From assembly GCF_014198245.1 (NCBI RefSeq), contig NZ_JACIHE010000012.1:124001-188000 (forward strand): a stretch of DNA of 64,000 bases, written 5' to 3'. Shown here in pieces: positions 44,807 through 53,585 of the stretch. Origin of the DNA: Bradyrhizobium sp. cir1. GTDB taxonomy: Bacteria > Pseudomonadota > Alphaproteobacteria > Rhizobiales > Xanthobacteraceae. The position numbers and the translations under genes were made by a program. The notes beneath the pieces are model-generated. The model was not told where the DNA came from and made no database searches. It saw only the letters and a list, made by a program, of their open reading frames with translations. How positions within the stretch are numbered: the first letter of the stretch is position 1; each line of letters starts with the position of its first letter.

Positions 44807-46248
44807 TTTCCGAGGGCATGATAGCCGGCCTGATCGACCTCAATCGCGCCGACGACGAGGGGCTGGCGGCGCAATTGACGGGTCAGCTCCGCAGCCTGAT
44901 TGCGAGCGGTCGCCTCGGCAAGGGCCATGCGCTGCCGTCGAGCCGCCGGCTTGCAGGCGATCTCGGCGTCTCCCGCAACACCGTCACTTACGCGTTCGAG
45001 CAACTCGCCGCGGAGGGATATCTCGAGGCGTCGCACGGCCGCCGCCCGGTGGTGACGATCGACGGCGGCGAACGCATCGAAGGGGTGCGCACAGTCGCGT
45101 CGAGCCCACGATCCGTCAGGCCGCGGCTCTCGCCCTGGGCCTCAAAGCTCAAGCAGACGGACTGGCCGATGTCTTATCTGGCGCCGCTAAGGCCCTTGCG
45201 TCCGGGGCATGGCGACGCCAGAGAGTTTCCGAAGGAAATCTGGGGACGCTGCCTGCGCCGCAGCGCCGTAGGGGCAGCCAGGCGCGAGCTCGGACCGGTC
45301 AACCGGCCGCGCTTGCGCGAGGCGCTGGCGCATTACCTCGCGACCAGCAGAGGCGTTCGCGCCACGGCGGACCAGATCCTGATTTTGCCGAGCGCGCAGG
45401 CCGCGCTCACCTTGATTGCGGCTGCCGTCATCACGCCCGGCGATGAGGTCTGGGTCGAGGATCCCGGCTATCCCGGTGCCGCGGCCGCCTTCCGCGCCTC
45501 CGGTGCGCGCGTGACCGGCATCAAGCTGGACGAGCAGGGCATGCAGCGGATTGCGGATCTGGCGACGCCAACGCTGATCTTCATGACGCCATCGCACCAG
45601 CATCCGACCGGACGGCTGATGTCGCTGGCACGCCGCACCGAGTTTCTCAGGGCAAGCAGGCCCGGCAAGACCTGGATCGTGGAGGACGACTACGACGGCG
45701 AATTCCACTACGACAGCCGGCCGGTACCGGCGTTGCAGGGCCTCGATGCACACGGCCGCGTGCTCTATGTCGGCACCTTCTCCAAGGCGATGATCTCGGA
45801 TATCCGGCTCGGCTATCTCGTCGTGCCGCCGGCACTGGTCAGCACGCTGGAGATCGCACAGCGGCACATCGGGCTGATCGCCGCCAGTCATATCCAGGAA
45901 GCGCTGGCCGAGTTCATTGCGGATGGGCATTTCCTCGCGCATCTGCGGCGGATGCGCCGGCTCTATCACGCGCGTCGCGATCATCTCGTCGAGGGCCTGG
46001 AGCGACATCTCGGCGAAGTGCTCACGGTCGAGGTGCCCTCGGGCGGCATCCAGCTCGTGGCGCGCCTCAAGCGCGGGCGCGCCGATCAGGCGGCGGTGAA
46101 GCGGCTTATGGAGGCGGGCGTTGTCACGCGAGCCATATCCAGCCTGGCGCTCGGCAAGCCGCGCGATCACGGCCTGCTGCTCGGCTTTGCGGCGTGGCGC
46201 GAGAGCGAGATCAGCGCGGCCGTGCGGACGATGGCGTCGTGCTTCTAG
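44800..46248 (+). CDS. MocR/PdxR family regulator (GntR HTH-aminotransferase fusion)
   Basis: A 482-residue regulator. The N-terminal winged helix (about 18-85: LRSLIASGRLGKGHALPSSRRLAGDLGVSRNTVTYAFEQLAAEGYL) is fused to a type I aminotransferase-fold domain with the PLP Lys at about 329 (FSKAMISDIRLGYLV) and the GYPG/NxDY-like stretch VEDPGYPGAAAAF. The start is the GTG at 44800, with GGAG 9 bases upstream; ATG 44818 is possible. Such proteins sense PLP or an amino acid and control a neighbouring gene, here probably the divergent EamA transporter. Confidence 0.92.
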   Translation: MPVSEGMIAGLIDLNRADDEGLAAQLTGQLRSLIASGRLGKGHALPSSRRLAGDLGVSRNTVTYAFEQLAAEGYLEASHGRRPVVTIDGGERIEGVRTVASSPRSVRPRLSPWASKLKQTDWPMSYLAPLRPLRPGHGDAREFPKEIWGRCLRRSAVGAARRELGPVNRPRLREALAHYLATSRGVRATADQILILPSAQAALTLIAAAVITPGDEVWVEDPGYPGAAAAFRASGARVTGIKLDEQGMQRIADLATPTLIFMTPSHQHPTGRLMSLARRTEFLRASRPGKTWIVEDDYDGEFHYDSRPVPALQGLDAHGRVLYVGTFSKAMISDIRLGYLVVPPALVSTLEIAQRHIGLIAASHIQEALAEFIADGHFLAHLRRMRRLYHARRDHLVEGLERHLGEVLTVEVPSGGIQLVARLKRGRADQAAVKRLMEAGVVTRAISSLALGKPRDHGLLLGFAAWRESEISAAVRTMASCF

Positions 46249-46295
46249 AGCATGATCCGGAAAAGTGTGAGCGATTTTCCGAATAGATCATGCTC
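46248..46295. repeat. Rhizobiales-type palindrome GAGCATGATC...GATCATGCTC
   Basis: A perfect 10-bp inverted repeat at the ends (46248-46257 and 46286-46295) encloses an inner CGGAAAA/TTTTCCG pair. It overlaps the last base of the regulator stop and lies between convergent genes. The sequence is familiar as a repeated element in Rhizobiales genomes. Confidence 0.85.
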
Positions 46296-46314
46296 AAAAC
46301 AATAACGCGCCGCT

Positions 46315-47538
46315 TCACTCCACGGCCTTCGTCACGATGCGGATCTCCGATGTCAGCGTCCGGTGTACCGGGCACTTGTCGGCGATTTCCATAAGCTTCT
46401 TGCGCTGTTCGGCATCGAGCGCACCGTCTATCGCGATGTCGCGCTCGATCTGGTCGAGCATGCCCTCGCGTGTCTCGCACTCCGCGCAATCCTTGGCGTA
46501 GATTTTTGAATGCTTCAGCGTGACGGTCACGCGCTCGAGCGGCAGCGACTTGCGGTCGGCATAGAGGCGCATGGTCATGGACGTGCAGGCCCCGAGGCCC
46601 GCGAGCAGGAAGTCATAGGGGCCGGGACCGGCATCCTCGCCGCCGGCCGCGACGGGCTCGTCTGCCACCAGATGATGCGGGCCGACGGTGATGGTCTGGT
46701 TGAACTTGCTCTTGCGGGTCTCCTGCACGACCACTTTGCGCGGTTCCTCGGGGAGATCCATCACCTTCGCGGGTTTTGCGGTGTCGATGTAGCGGCTCGC
46801 CCAGGCAACAATCACGTCGGCCGCATAGAGCGCATCGGCCGGCCTGGTCAGGAGATGATCGGCGTGGTCGAGCGAGACGAAGCTCTTGGGATGCTTGGCC
46901 GCAACGAAAATCCTTGTCGCGTTGTCGATGCCGACGGTGTCGTCAACGGGCGAATGCATCACCAGCAGCGCCTTGTGCAGGCCGGTGACATCCTTCATCA
47001 GCTCGTGCTCGGCAATATCGTCGAGGAATTCACGCTTGATCCGGAACGGGCGCCCCGCGAGCGAGACTTCGACCTCGCCCTGCGTACGGATGTTGTCGAT
47101 GTGCTCCTTGAACAGGCCGGTGACGTGGGCGGGATCGGAGGGCGCCGCGATGGTGACCACCGACCTTGCCTCGGGAATCTTTCCGGCTGCGGCCAGGATC
47201 GCCGCGCCGCCGAGGCTGTGGCCGATCAGGACCGACGGTGCCTTGCGGACGCTGCGCAGATGATCGGCGGCGCGCACGAGATCGGCGACGTTGGAGGAGA
47301 AGGTCGAATTGGCGAAATCACCCTCGCTGGAGCCGAGCCCGGTGAAGTCGAAGCGCAGCACCGCGATGCCCCTGGCCGCGAGGGCGACCGAGATGCGCTT
47401 GGCCGCCAGCGTATCCTTTCCGCAGGTGAAGCAGTGCGCGAACAGCGCGTAGGCGGCGGGCTCGCCGTCGGGCAGCTCCAGCGCGGCCGCAAGCTGATGG
47501 CCGCCTTCTCCGGTGAACTGAAAGCGTTCCGTGGGCAT
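46315..47538 (-). CDS. Alpha/beta hydrolase-OsmC fusion protein
   Basis: A 407-residue two-domain protein. An N-terminal alpha/beta hydrolase (about 1-255) has the elbow IGHSLGG with Ser108, Asp in SPVDD and His in LDHADHLL. The C-terminal OsmC/Ohr-like domain (about 270-407) has the redox Cys pair Cys318 (GLGACTSM) and Cys389 (DKCPVHRTL). OsmC proteins reduce organic hydroperoxides; the hydrolase may produce or release the substrate. Such fusions are annotated in many bacteria, so it is not unique. The ATG has a GGGGGAA site. Confidence 0.92.
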   Translation of the reverse strand: MPTERFQFTGEGGHQLAAALELPDGEPAAYALFAHCFTCGKDTLAAKRISVALAARGIAVLRFDFTGLGSSEGDFANSTFSSNVADLVRAADHLRSVRKAPSVLIGHSLGGAAILAAAGKIPEARSVVTIAAPSDPAHVTGLFKEHIDNIRTQGEVEVSLAGRPFRIKREFLDDIAEHELMKDVTGLHKALLVMHSPVDDTVGIDNATRIFVAAKHPKSFVSLDHADHLLTRPADALYAADVIVAWASRYIDTAKPAKVMDLPEEPRKVVVQETRKSKFNQTITVGPHHLVADEPVAAGGEDAGPGPYDFLLAGLGACTSMTMRLYADRKSLPLERVTVTLKHSKIYAKDCAECETREGMLDQIERDIAIDGALDAEQRKKLMEIADKCPVHRTLTSEIRIVTKAVE

Positions 47539-47563
47539 GGGATTCCCCCGTTCTGTTTGAATT

Positions 47564-48226
47564 CTAGTCGTCCGAATAGCGCTGCTCGGCCCAGGGATCG
47601 CCGCGGTTATGATAGCCGCGGACTTCCCAGAAACCCGGCGCGTCCTCGGTCAGGAATTCGATGGCCTGGAGCCATTTCGCGCTCTTCCAGAAATAGAGAT
47701 GCGGTACCATCAGGCGCACCGGGCCGCCGTGCTCCTCCGTCAGCGGCTGTCGCGACCAGCTATGGGCGAGCAGAGCGTCCTCCGCGGCAAAGTCTTCCAG
47801 CGCGAGGTTGGTGGTGTAGCCGTCATAGGAATGCAGCACGACGAAGCGTGCATCCTCGCGCGGCCGGCAGACGGCGAGCAGCTCGCGCGTGGCGAGGCCT
47901 TCCCACTCGTTGTCGTAGCGCGACCAGGTCGTCACGCAATGAATGTCGGAAGTGAAATGGTCCTGCTTCTGCGCCGCGAACTCGGCAAAGGTCCAGAACA
48001 CGGGGTTCTCGATCGCGCCGTAGACATCGAGCCGCCAGCGTTCGCGCGACACCGGCGGCATGACACCGAGATCGAGTACCGGCCAGTCCTTGGTCAGGTG
48101 CTGCCCGGGCGGCAGGCGCTGGTCTTCCGGGCGCGTGATCTTGCCCGTCAGGAAACGGCCTTCGCGCGCCCATTTCTCCTTGGTGCGCGTCAGCTTGCTG
48201 TCGGGCAGCGGCTCGTCGTCGGCCAT
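47564..48226 (-). CDS. Sulfite oxidase-like molybdopterin oxidoreductase
   Basis: A 220-residue protein of the sulfite oxidase/nitrate reductase molybdopterin-binding family (YedY/MsrP-like). The Mo-ligand Cys97 is in SDIHCVTTWSRYDN. The C-terminal half carries HSYDGYTTNLAL and GGPVRLMVPHLYFWKSAKWLQAIEF, both typical. No twin-arginine signal peptide is present, so it may be cytoplasmic, unlike MsrP. It lies 25 bases before the hydrolase-OsmC gene on the same strand and 3 bases after the MFS transporter, so it may be co-transcribed with both. Confidence 0.9.
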   Translation of the reverse strand: MADDEPLPDSKLTRTKEKWAREGRFLTGKITRPEDQRLPPGQHLTKDWPVLDLGVMPPVSRERWRLDVYGAIENPVFWTFAEFAAQKQDHFTSDIHCVTTWSRYDNEWEGLATRELLAVCRPREDARFVVLHSYDGYTTNLALEDFAAEDALLAHSWSRQPLTEEHGGPVRLMVPHLYFWKSAKWLQAIEFLTEDAPGFWEVRGYHNRGDPWAEQRYSDD

Positions 48227-48229
48227 GAG

Positions 48230-49552
48230 CTACTCGTGACGGTGCATTGCGGAAGCGTGCTTGGTGTCGCGCATGGTGGAATAGATGATCAGCGACAGGC
48301 AGATGATGCCGGCGAGATAGTAATAGAACCAGTCCTCGTGCCCGATGGTCTTGAAGTACAGCGCGATCGCCGGCGCGGTGCCGCCGAAGATCGAGACCGT
48401 GATGGCGTAGGGCAGGCCGACGCCGAGCGCGCGGACATTGGTCGGGAACAGTTCGGCCTTTACCACGGCGTTGATCGAAGTGTAGCCGGCGACGAACAGC
48501 CAGGCGCAGCAGATCAGGATGAAAGCCATGAAGGGCGACTTGGCCTCCTTCAGGGCCATCAGCAGCGGAACGGTTGCGAGCGTGCCGGCGACACCGAAAA
48601 AGATCAGCAGCGGCTTGCGGCCGATCCTGTCGGAGATGGCGCCGTAGATCGGCTGCAGGATGGTCGCGAAGATCAGCGTGCCGAAGATCACGAAGGTGGT
48701 CTGGTCCTCGGTCAGCCCGACCGAGAGCTTGACGAAGGTCTGCATGTAGGTGGTGAAAGTGTAGAACGCCGCGGTGCCGCCGGCGGTGAGGCCGACCACC
48801 AGCAGCAGCTCACGCGGATAGCGCAGCAAATTGGTGATCGAGCCGGTCGGCTTCACCACCTTCTTGGCCTCCTCGAAGGCCTCGGTCTCGTGCAGGCCGC
48901 GGCGCATCACCGCGGCGAATATCGCGAGCGCCGCGCCGATTGCGAACGGGATGCGCCAGCCCCAGGCCTTCAGCTCTTCCGGCGTCAGGAAGACCTTTTG
49001 CAGGAGCAGCAGCACGATGATCGCGGTGAGCTGGCCGCCGATCAGGGTGACGTACTGGAAGCTGGAATAGAAGCCGCGGTGCTTGGGATCGGCGACCTCG
49101 CTGAGATACGTGGCGCTGGCGCCGTATTCGCCGCCGAGGCTGAGGCCTTCGATCACGCGGGCGAGCGCCAGGATGACCGGCGCGGCAAAGCCGATCGTGG
49201 CATAGGTCGGCGTCAGCGCGATGATCAGCGAGCCAAAGCACATGAAGACGACGGACAGCGTCAGGGAGATGCGCCGGCCGAAATGGTCGGCGAGGTAGCC
49301 GAAGAACCAGCCGCCGAGGGGACGCATCAGGAAGGTCGCCGCGAACACGACGGCGGCGTTCAATTGCTGGACGACGGGATCGTTGCCGGGGAAGAAGGCC
49401 GGAGCGAAATAGAGAGCAAAGGCCGTATAGGCGTAGAAATCGTACCATTCGACGAGATTGCCGACGGAGCCGATGAAGATCGCCTTGATCCGCCGCTCGG
49501 CGTCGGCAATGTCAAAATGTGCGGAGGCCGGTTTGATTGCTTGCTCTGTCAC
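48230..49552 (-). CDS. MFS metabolite:H+ symporter (MHS family)
   Basis: A 440-residue transporter with twelve predicted helices. The family signatures are GNLVEWYDFYAYTAFALYF, RPLGGWFFGYLADHFGRR and RVIEGLSLGGEYGASATYLSE, the last typical of alpha-ketoglutarate or proline/betaine permeases. The GTG at 49552 (VTEQAIKP) is chosen because GGAAGG precedes it; another GTG 15 bases upstream is possible. It follows the ferredoxin and P450 genes on the same strand. Confidence 0.9.
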   Translation of the reverse strand: MTEQAIKPASAHFDIADAERRIKAIFIGSVGNLVEWYDFYAYTAFALYFAPAFFPGNDPVVQQLNAAVVFAATFLMRPLGGWFFGYLADHFGRRISLTLSVVFMCFGSLIIALTPTYATIGFAAPVILALARVIEGLSLGGEYGASATYLSEVADPKHRGFYSSFQYVTLIGGQLTAIIVLLLLQKVFLTPEELKAWGWRIPFAIGAALAIFAAVMRRGLHETEAFEEAKKVVKPTGSITNLLRYPRELLLVVGLTAGGTAAFYTFTTYMQTFVKLSVGLTEDQTTFVIFGTLIFATILQPIYGAISDRIGRKPLLIFFGVAGTLATVPLLMALKEAKSPFMAFILICCAWLFVAGYTSINAVVKAELFPTNVRALGVGLPYAITVSIFGGTAPAIALYFKTIGHEDWFYYYLAGIICLSLIIYSTMRDTKHASAMHRHE

Positions 49553-49585
49553 GTCCGGCCTTCCCACTTCCTTTGCTTAGAAGGC

Positions 49586-50806
49586 CTACATCGCCTTTCC
49601 CAGCAGAAATGGCAACTGCCGGGGGCCTCTCACCGTACCCTGCGACCAGGTCACGGCGCCTGCCGGATCGAGGCGAAAATCCGGGATTCGTTTCAGCCAT
49701 TCCTCCAGCGCAACCTGCATCTCCATTCGCGCAAGGTTGGAACCGACGCAGCGATGGATGCCGAGGCCGAAGGCGGCGTGGCGGTTCTCCCGACGGTCGA
49801 TCACGACTTTGTCAGCGTCCGGAAACATTCTTGGATCGCGGTTGGCGGCCGGGAAGGACAGCAGCACCATGTTGCCCGCCTTGACCGGGCAGCCCGAGAT
49901 CGTGGTCTCCTTGACCACCTCGCGCGCCATGGTCACCGGCGAATAGGCGCGCAGCAGCTCTTCCACGGCGGTCGGCATCAGTCCGGGTTCGGCGATCAGG
50001 CGCTCGCGGTCGGCGGGCGTCCTGGCGAGATGCCACAGCGATGAGCCGATCGCGCTCCAGGTGGTGTCGATGCCGGCGATCAGAAGCAGGCGCAACGAGC
50101 CCAGCACGTGGGAATCCTCGAGCGGGTTGCCCTCCTTGTCCTTGGCTTGCATCAGATAGGAGATCAGGTCGTCGGTCGGCTTCTTCTTCCGCGCCTCGAT
50201 ATGCCCCCTGAAATAGTCGCTCATCTCCTGCACGGCCTGGAGCAGCTTGCTCTCGTCCTTGATGCCGAGCTCGAGGATCATGTGGATCCAGTTGACGAAG
50301 AGATCGCTATCGCTCTCGGGAATGCCGAGCATATGCGCGATGGCCCGAACCGGGATGTACTTGCTGTAGCGCGCGGCGGCATCGACCTCTCCGTCGGAGA
50401 CGAAGCCGTCGATCAGCTCGTTACAGATTGCGCGGACGCGCGGCTCGAGCTTCTTCATCGCGTCCGGCGTGAACGGCGGCAGCAGCAACTGCTTGGCCGG
50501 CTTGTGCACGGGCGGATCGGAGGTGATCGGAGGGGCGGCGTTCCTGGCAATCTCCGGTCGCACGTCGCGGACGATGATTCGGCGCGAGGAGAAATGCTCG
50601 GTGTCGTTGGCGATCTCGCGCACGGCCTCGTAGGTCGTCGGCATGTAGCAGCCGAGGAACCGCTCGGTGTGCACGACCGGGCTGGCGGCGCGCAACTCAT
50701 CCCAGATCGGGAAGGGATCGTCCGTCCATTGCGGATCGGTGTGGTCGAAATCGTTGACCCAGTCGGTGACAGGCGGATGGGCGACAGGCTGGCTAACGTC
50801 GGACAT
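49586..50806 (-). CDS. Cytochrome P450 (class I bacterial type)
   Basis: A 406-residue soluble P450 with the heme-binding Cys353 in FGLGIHRCVGSNLARME, the I-helix AGIDTTW (244-250) and the ExxR motif in VEELLRAYSP. There is no reductase domain; electrons should come through the neighbouring ferredoxin and a ferredoxin reductase from elsewhere. The ATG of MSDVSQP has GGGAT upstream. The CYP family and substrate are not recognised. Confidence 0.93.
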   Translation of the reverse strand: MSDVSQPVAHPPVTDWVNDFDHTDPQWTDDPFPIWDELRAASPVVHTERFLGCYMPTTYEAVREIANDTEHFSSRRIIVRDVRPEIARNAAPPITSDPPVHKPAKQLLLPPFTPDAMKKLEPRVRAICNELIDGFVSDGEVDAAARYSKYIPVRAIAHMLGIPESDSDLFVNWIHMILELGIKDESKLLQAVQEMSDYFRGHIEARKKKPTDDLISYLMQAKDKEGNPLEDSHVLGSLRLLLIAGIDTTWSAIGSSLWHLARTPADRERLIAEPGLMPTAVEELLRAYSPVTMAREVVKETTISGCPVKAGNMVLLSFPAANRDPRMFPDADKVVIDRRENRHAAFGLGIHRCVGSNLARMEMQVALEEWLKRIPDFRLDPAGAVTWSQGTVRGPRQLPFLLGKAM

Positions 50807-50865
50807 CTCGAAAGATCCCTTGGGGCTGTGTTCGCTGAATGCAGGCGGGTCGGCCGGAGGCCGCG

Positions 50866-51075
50866 CTACTCCTCGATCACATCGATTGCGATTTCCGGGC
50901 AGTTGGATTTGGCAAGCCACGCCTTGTCCTCGAGTCCCGGCGGGACAGTGCCATCGCCGGCTTCGTGGGCGTTGCCGTATTCGTCGAGCTCGAACAGCTC
51001 CGGCGCCAGCGCCTTGCAGCGGGCGTGGCCCTGGCATTTGTCGGGATCGACGTGAACCTTCAGTCGCGCTGCCAT
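50866..51075 (-). CDS. [3Fe-4S]-type ferredoxin, P450 partner
   Basis: A 69-residue ferredoxin with the pattern C14-x2-H17-x2-C20...C59-P. A His replaces the usual second Cys, a change seen in ferredoxins that serve P450s. It is the first gene after the divergent promoter, 59 bases before the P450. It probably passes electrons to that P450. Confidence 0.92.
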   Translation of the reverse strand: MAARLKVHVDPDKCQGHARCKALAPELFELDEYGNAHEAGDGTVPPGLEDKAWLAKSNCPEIAIDVIEE

Positions 51076-51173
51076 AGCGGCTTCCTTGGTCGTTTGCGTG
51101 CGCGCGAAAGGCGGCCCGCGTTCCTCATGTCATTTTATCGGCGGCATTTGCCGCTCGGTCTAAGTTATATGCT

Positions 51174-51203
51174 ATTACATTCGCGCCGGGCTTCCCCTGT
51201 CAA
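51174..51203 (-). promoter_or_regulatory. Promoter of the ferredoxin-P450-MFS operon
   Basis: On the minus strand TTGACA (51203-51198) and TGTAAT (51179-51174) are 18 bases apart, a near-consensus sigma-70 promoter. TAAGTT at 51161-51166 and AACTTA at 51209-51214 flank it as an inverted pair and could serve the divergent TetR regulator, but the spacing of 42 bases makes that weak. Confidence 0.65.
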
Positions 51204-51230
51204 GCGCAAACTTATAGGCTTCGCCGTAAC

Positions 51231-51878
51231 ATGCGCTCACAACTCGCTCGCAAGCCCGAGAATACCTACCACCATGGCGATCTCCGCGACGCCCTGATCA
51301 AGGCCGCGTTGCGCGAAGCCGAGCAGGGTGGCGCGGAAGCGATCAGTATCAAGGCGCTGGCGAAACAGCTCGGCGTCTCGCAGCCGGCGCCGTATCGGCA
51401 CTTCGCCGACCGTGATGCGCTGCTAACGGCGGTGACGGCGGAAGCATTCCGGCAGCTCAGTGCAATCTTTCGGGCGGCGATGGCGAAACCGTCAAAGCAG
51501 TCGAAGCTGTCGTTGCTGGCGCAGGCGATGCTGGACTTCGGATTGCGCCGCAACGGCATCTATCGCCTGATGTTCGCGTCCCGCACCGTCTCATGCGCCG
51601 CCAAGGGCAGCGAACTGCACGAGGCCACGCGCGAGACGTTTGCATTGGTGATCGAAGCGCTGGAAGCGCCCGCGGTCGATTATTTGCGCGAACGCCAGGC
51701 GCTAAAGATCTGGGCGGCGCTGCATGGCGTGGTGATGCTGGCCGAGCAGGGCCTGTTCACCGGCGAAGCCGCGCACGCCACGCGCGAGGAGCTGGTCGAG
51801 GATTTCGTCAATGAGACGAAGGCGGCACTGGCTGCTGCGATCAAGGATGCGCGGCGGCGGAAAAAGATTGGCGCTTAA
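51231..51878 (+). CDS. TetR family transcriptional regulator
   Basis: A 215-residue regulator with the N-terminal helix-turn-helix GGAEAISIKALAKQLGVSQPAPYRHFADRDALLTAV and a C-terminal ligand-binding domain resembling TetR_C (WHG) types. It is divergent from the ferredoxin-P450-MFS operon, which it probably represses until an inducer binds. Its stop overlaps the convergent racemase stop. Confidence 0.92.
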   Translation: MRSQLARKPENTYHHGDLRDALIKAALREAEQGGAEAISIKALAKQLGVSQPAPYRHFADRDALLTAVTAEAFRQLSAIFRAAMAKPSKQSKLSLLAQAMLDFGLRRNGIYRLMFASRTVSCAAKGSELHEATRETFALVIEALEAPAVDYLRERQALKIWAALHGVVMLAEQGLFTGEAAHATREELVEDFVNETKAALAAAIKDARRRKKIGA

Positions 51879-52513
51879 GCCTTCGCCTGCAGTAGTTTCA
51901 TCAATTTGTCGACAGCGCTATCGGGAGTGGTCACGACAGGGCGGCCGGTCGCCTCGGCGACCAGCGGCGCCGTCGCCGCGATGCTGAACTGCGCCAGTGC
52001 GATGACATCGCAATCGCGTAAGTCGCGCGAGGCTTCCGCGATCAGCCGGTCGTGTGTGGCGCGATCGCCGCGGTCGAGCGCCGCCAGCGCGCCCTCGGCG
52101 AGTTTCGGCACGACCTGGACCGAGGCGGGGAATTCCGGCGGCATCGAGACCAGCGTCGGCGGGAAGGTCGAGAGCAGGCCGATCCGTTTGCCCATCGTCA
52201 CCGCGCGCTCGATCATCGCTTCATTCGGTTTCAAGACCGGCATCGGCGCATGCGCTTGTGCGACGGCCTCGATGCAAGGACCGAACGCCGAGCAGGTGAA
52301 CAGGATCGCGTCGGCCCCCGTTGCCGCCGTGTAGTCGCCGAGCGCGAGAAAACGCTCGGTCATGGCATCGTTGAGCTCACCGTCGCGCGCGAGATCCGCC
52401 GACAGGCTGTCGTCGAGCAGGTTCATCAGCCGCGCCTGCGGCCACGCCTGCGCGAATGCCGCCTCGATCGGCGCGATGGAATGCTTGAGGGCGTGGATCA
52501 GTGCGATGCGCAT
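51875..52513 (-). CDS. Aspartate/glutamate racemase family protein, one catalytic Cys replaced
   Basis: A 212-residue protein of the Asp/Glu/hydantoin racemase superfamily. The first active-site Cys is present in AILFTCSAFGPC. In the second half the expected LGC motif reads IALAQFSIA, so the second Cys is missing. Family members with a single Cys act as isomerases or decarboxylases rather than true racemases. It is the last gene of the RpiR, aminotransferase, binding protein run, and follows a hairpin. Confidence 0.85.
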   Translation of the reverse strand: MRIALIHALKHSIAPIEAAFAQAWPQARLMNLLDDSLSADLARDGELNDAMTERFLALGDYTAATGADAILFTCSAFGPCIEAVAQAHAPMPVLKPNEAMIERAVTMGKRIGLLSTFPPTLVSMPPEFPASVQVVPKLAEGALAALDRGDRATHDRLIAEASRDLRDCDVIALAQFSIAATAPLVAEATGRPVVTTPDSAVDKLMKLLQAKA

Positions 52514-52526
52514 GGGATGTCTCTCC

Positions 52527-52555
52527 TCCCTCTCCCCCTAAGCGGGGGAGAGGGA
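52527..52555. promoter_or_regulatory. 12-bp hairpin between binding-protein and racemase genes
   Basis: A perfect 12-bp stem (52527-52538 with 52544-52555) has a TAAGC loop. It lies 7 bases after the binding-protein stop on the minus strand. The CCCTCTCCCCC core is shared with the repeats at 6692 and 34869. It could protect the 3' end of the binding-protein mRNA and lower racemase expression. Confidence 0.7.
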
Positions 52556-52562
52556 GAACTCC

Positions 52563-53573
52563 TTACTTGAACGGCACCGCGTACATCAACCCGCCCTTGC
52601 TCCAGAGACCGTTGAGGCCGCGATCGAGCTTGAGCGGGCTCGCCTTGCCGACGTTGCGCTCGTAGATCTCGCCGTAGTTGCCCGTGGCCTTGATCACGGT
52701 CACCAGCCATTTGTTGTCGAGCCCGAGCCGCGAGCCGAGATCGCCGGAGGCGCCCAGCAGGCGCTGGATCGCCGGCGTCTGAGACTTCGCCATCTCCTCG
52801 ACATTGGCCTGCGTGACGCCGAGCTCCTCGGCCTCGATCAGGCCGTAATGCAGCCAGGTGATGATGTCGCTCCAGACCTCGTCGCCGTTGCGGGTGAAGG
52901 GGCCGAGCGGCTCCTTGCTGATGGTCTGCGGCAGCACGACGTAGTCGGCCGGGTTCGGCGCGGCGGTGGTCACCGCGCCGGCGAGCGCGGAGGCGTCCTG
53001 GGTCATGGCATCGCAGCGGCCGCCGAAGAAGGTCTGGTACATGGTGTCGACGCGGTCGAACACCAGCGGCTTCCAGTCGATGCCGTTGGCGCGGCCGTAA
53101 TCGCCGAGCGTGACCTCGTGCGTCGTGCCCTGTGCGACGCAAACGGTGGCGCCCTTGAGGTCCTTCAGCTCCTTCACGCCGAGGTCCTTCTTCACCACAA
53201 AGCCCTGGCCGTCGTAGAAGTTGATCGGGCCCTGCCGCAGGCCGAGCGTGACGCCACGCAAGTATGTTTGCGTCGAGTTGCGGTAGAGCACGTCGATCTC
53301 GCCCGATTGCAGCGCGGTGAAGCGGTTCTGCGCGGTCAGCGAGACATAACGCACCTTGCTGGCATCGCCGAGCACGCCGGCCGCAAGTGCGCGGCAATAG
53401 TCGACGTCGAGGCCTTTGTAGTTGCCTTGCGAGTCCGGCGCCGAGAAGCCGGCGAAACCGGCGCTGACGCCGCACACCAGCGTGCCGCGACTCTTCACCG
53501 TGTCCAGCGTCGCTGCCGATGCGATCGCCGTCGATGCTGCGAGCACGCCCGCTGCGATAACCACTTTCCTCAT
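52563..53573 (-). CDS. Amino-acid ABC transporter substrate-binding protein (AapJ/BztA-like)
   Basis: A 336-residue periplasmic binding protein. The signal peptide is MRKVVIAAGVLAASTAIASA. The mature part, TLDTVKSRGTLVCGVSAGFAGFSAPDSQGNYKGLDVDYCRALAA, is characteristic of the general L-amino-acid (AapJ) and glutamate/glutamine (BztA) receptors. Its permeases are encoded about 2.3 kb away on the other strand; the aminotransferase and RpiR genes lie between. The exact amino acid is not clear. Confidence 0.9.
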   Translation of the reverse strand: MRKVVIAAGVLAASTAIASAATLDTVKSRGTLVCGVSAGFAGFSAPDSQGNYKGLDVDYCRALAAGVLGDASKVRYVSLTAQNRFTALQSGEIDVLYRNSTQTYLRGVTLGLRQGPINFYDGQGFVVKKDLGVKELKDLKGATVCVAQGTTHEVTLGDYGRANGIDWKPLVFDRVDTMYQTFFGGRCDAMTQDASALAGAVTTAAPNPADYVVLPQTISKEPLGPFTRNGDEVWSDIITWLHYGLIEAEELGVTQANVEEMAKSQTPAIQRLLGASGDLGSRLGLDNKWLVTVIKATGNYGEIYERNVGKASPLKLDRGLNGLWSKGGLMYAVPFK

Positions 53574-53585
53574 ACTACTCTCCCC

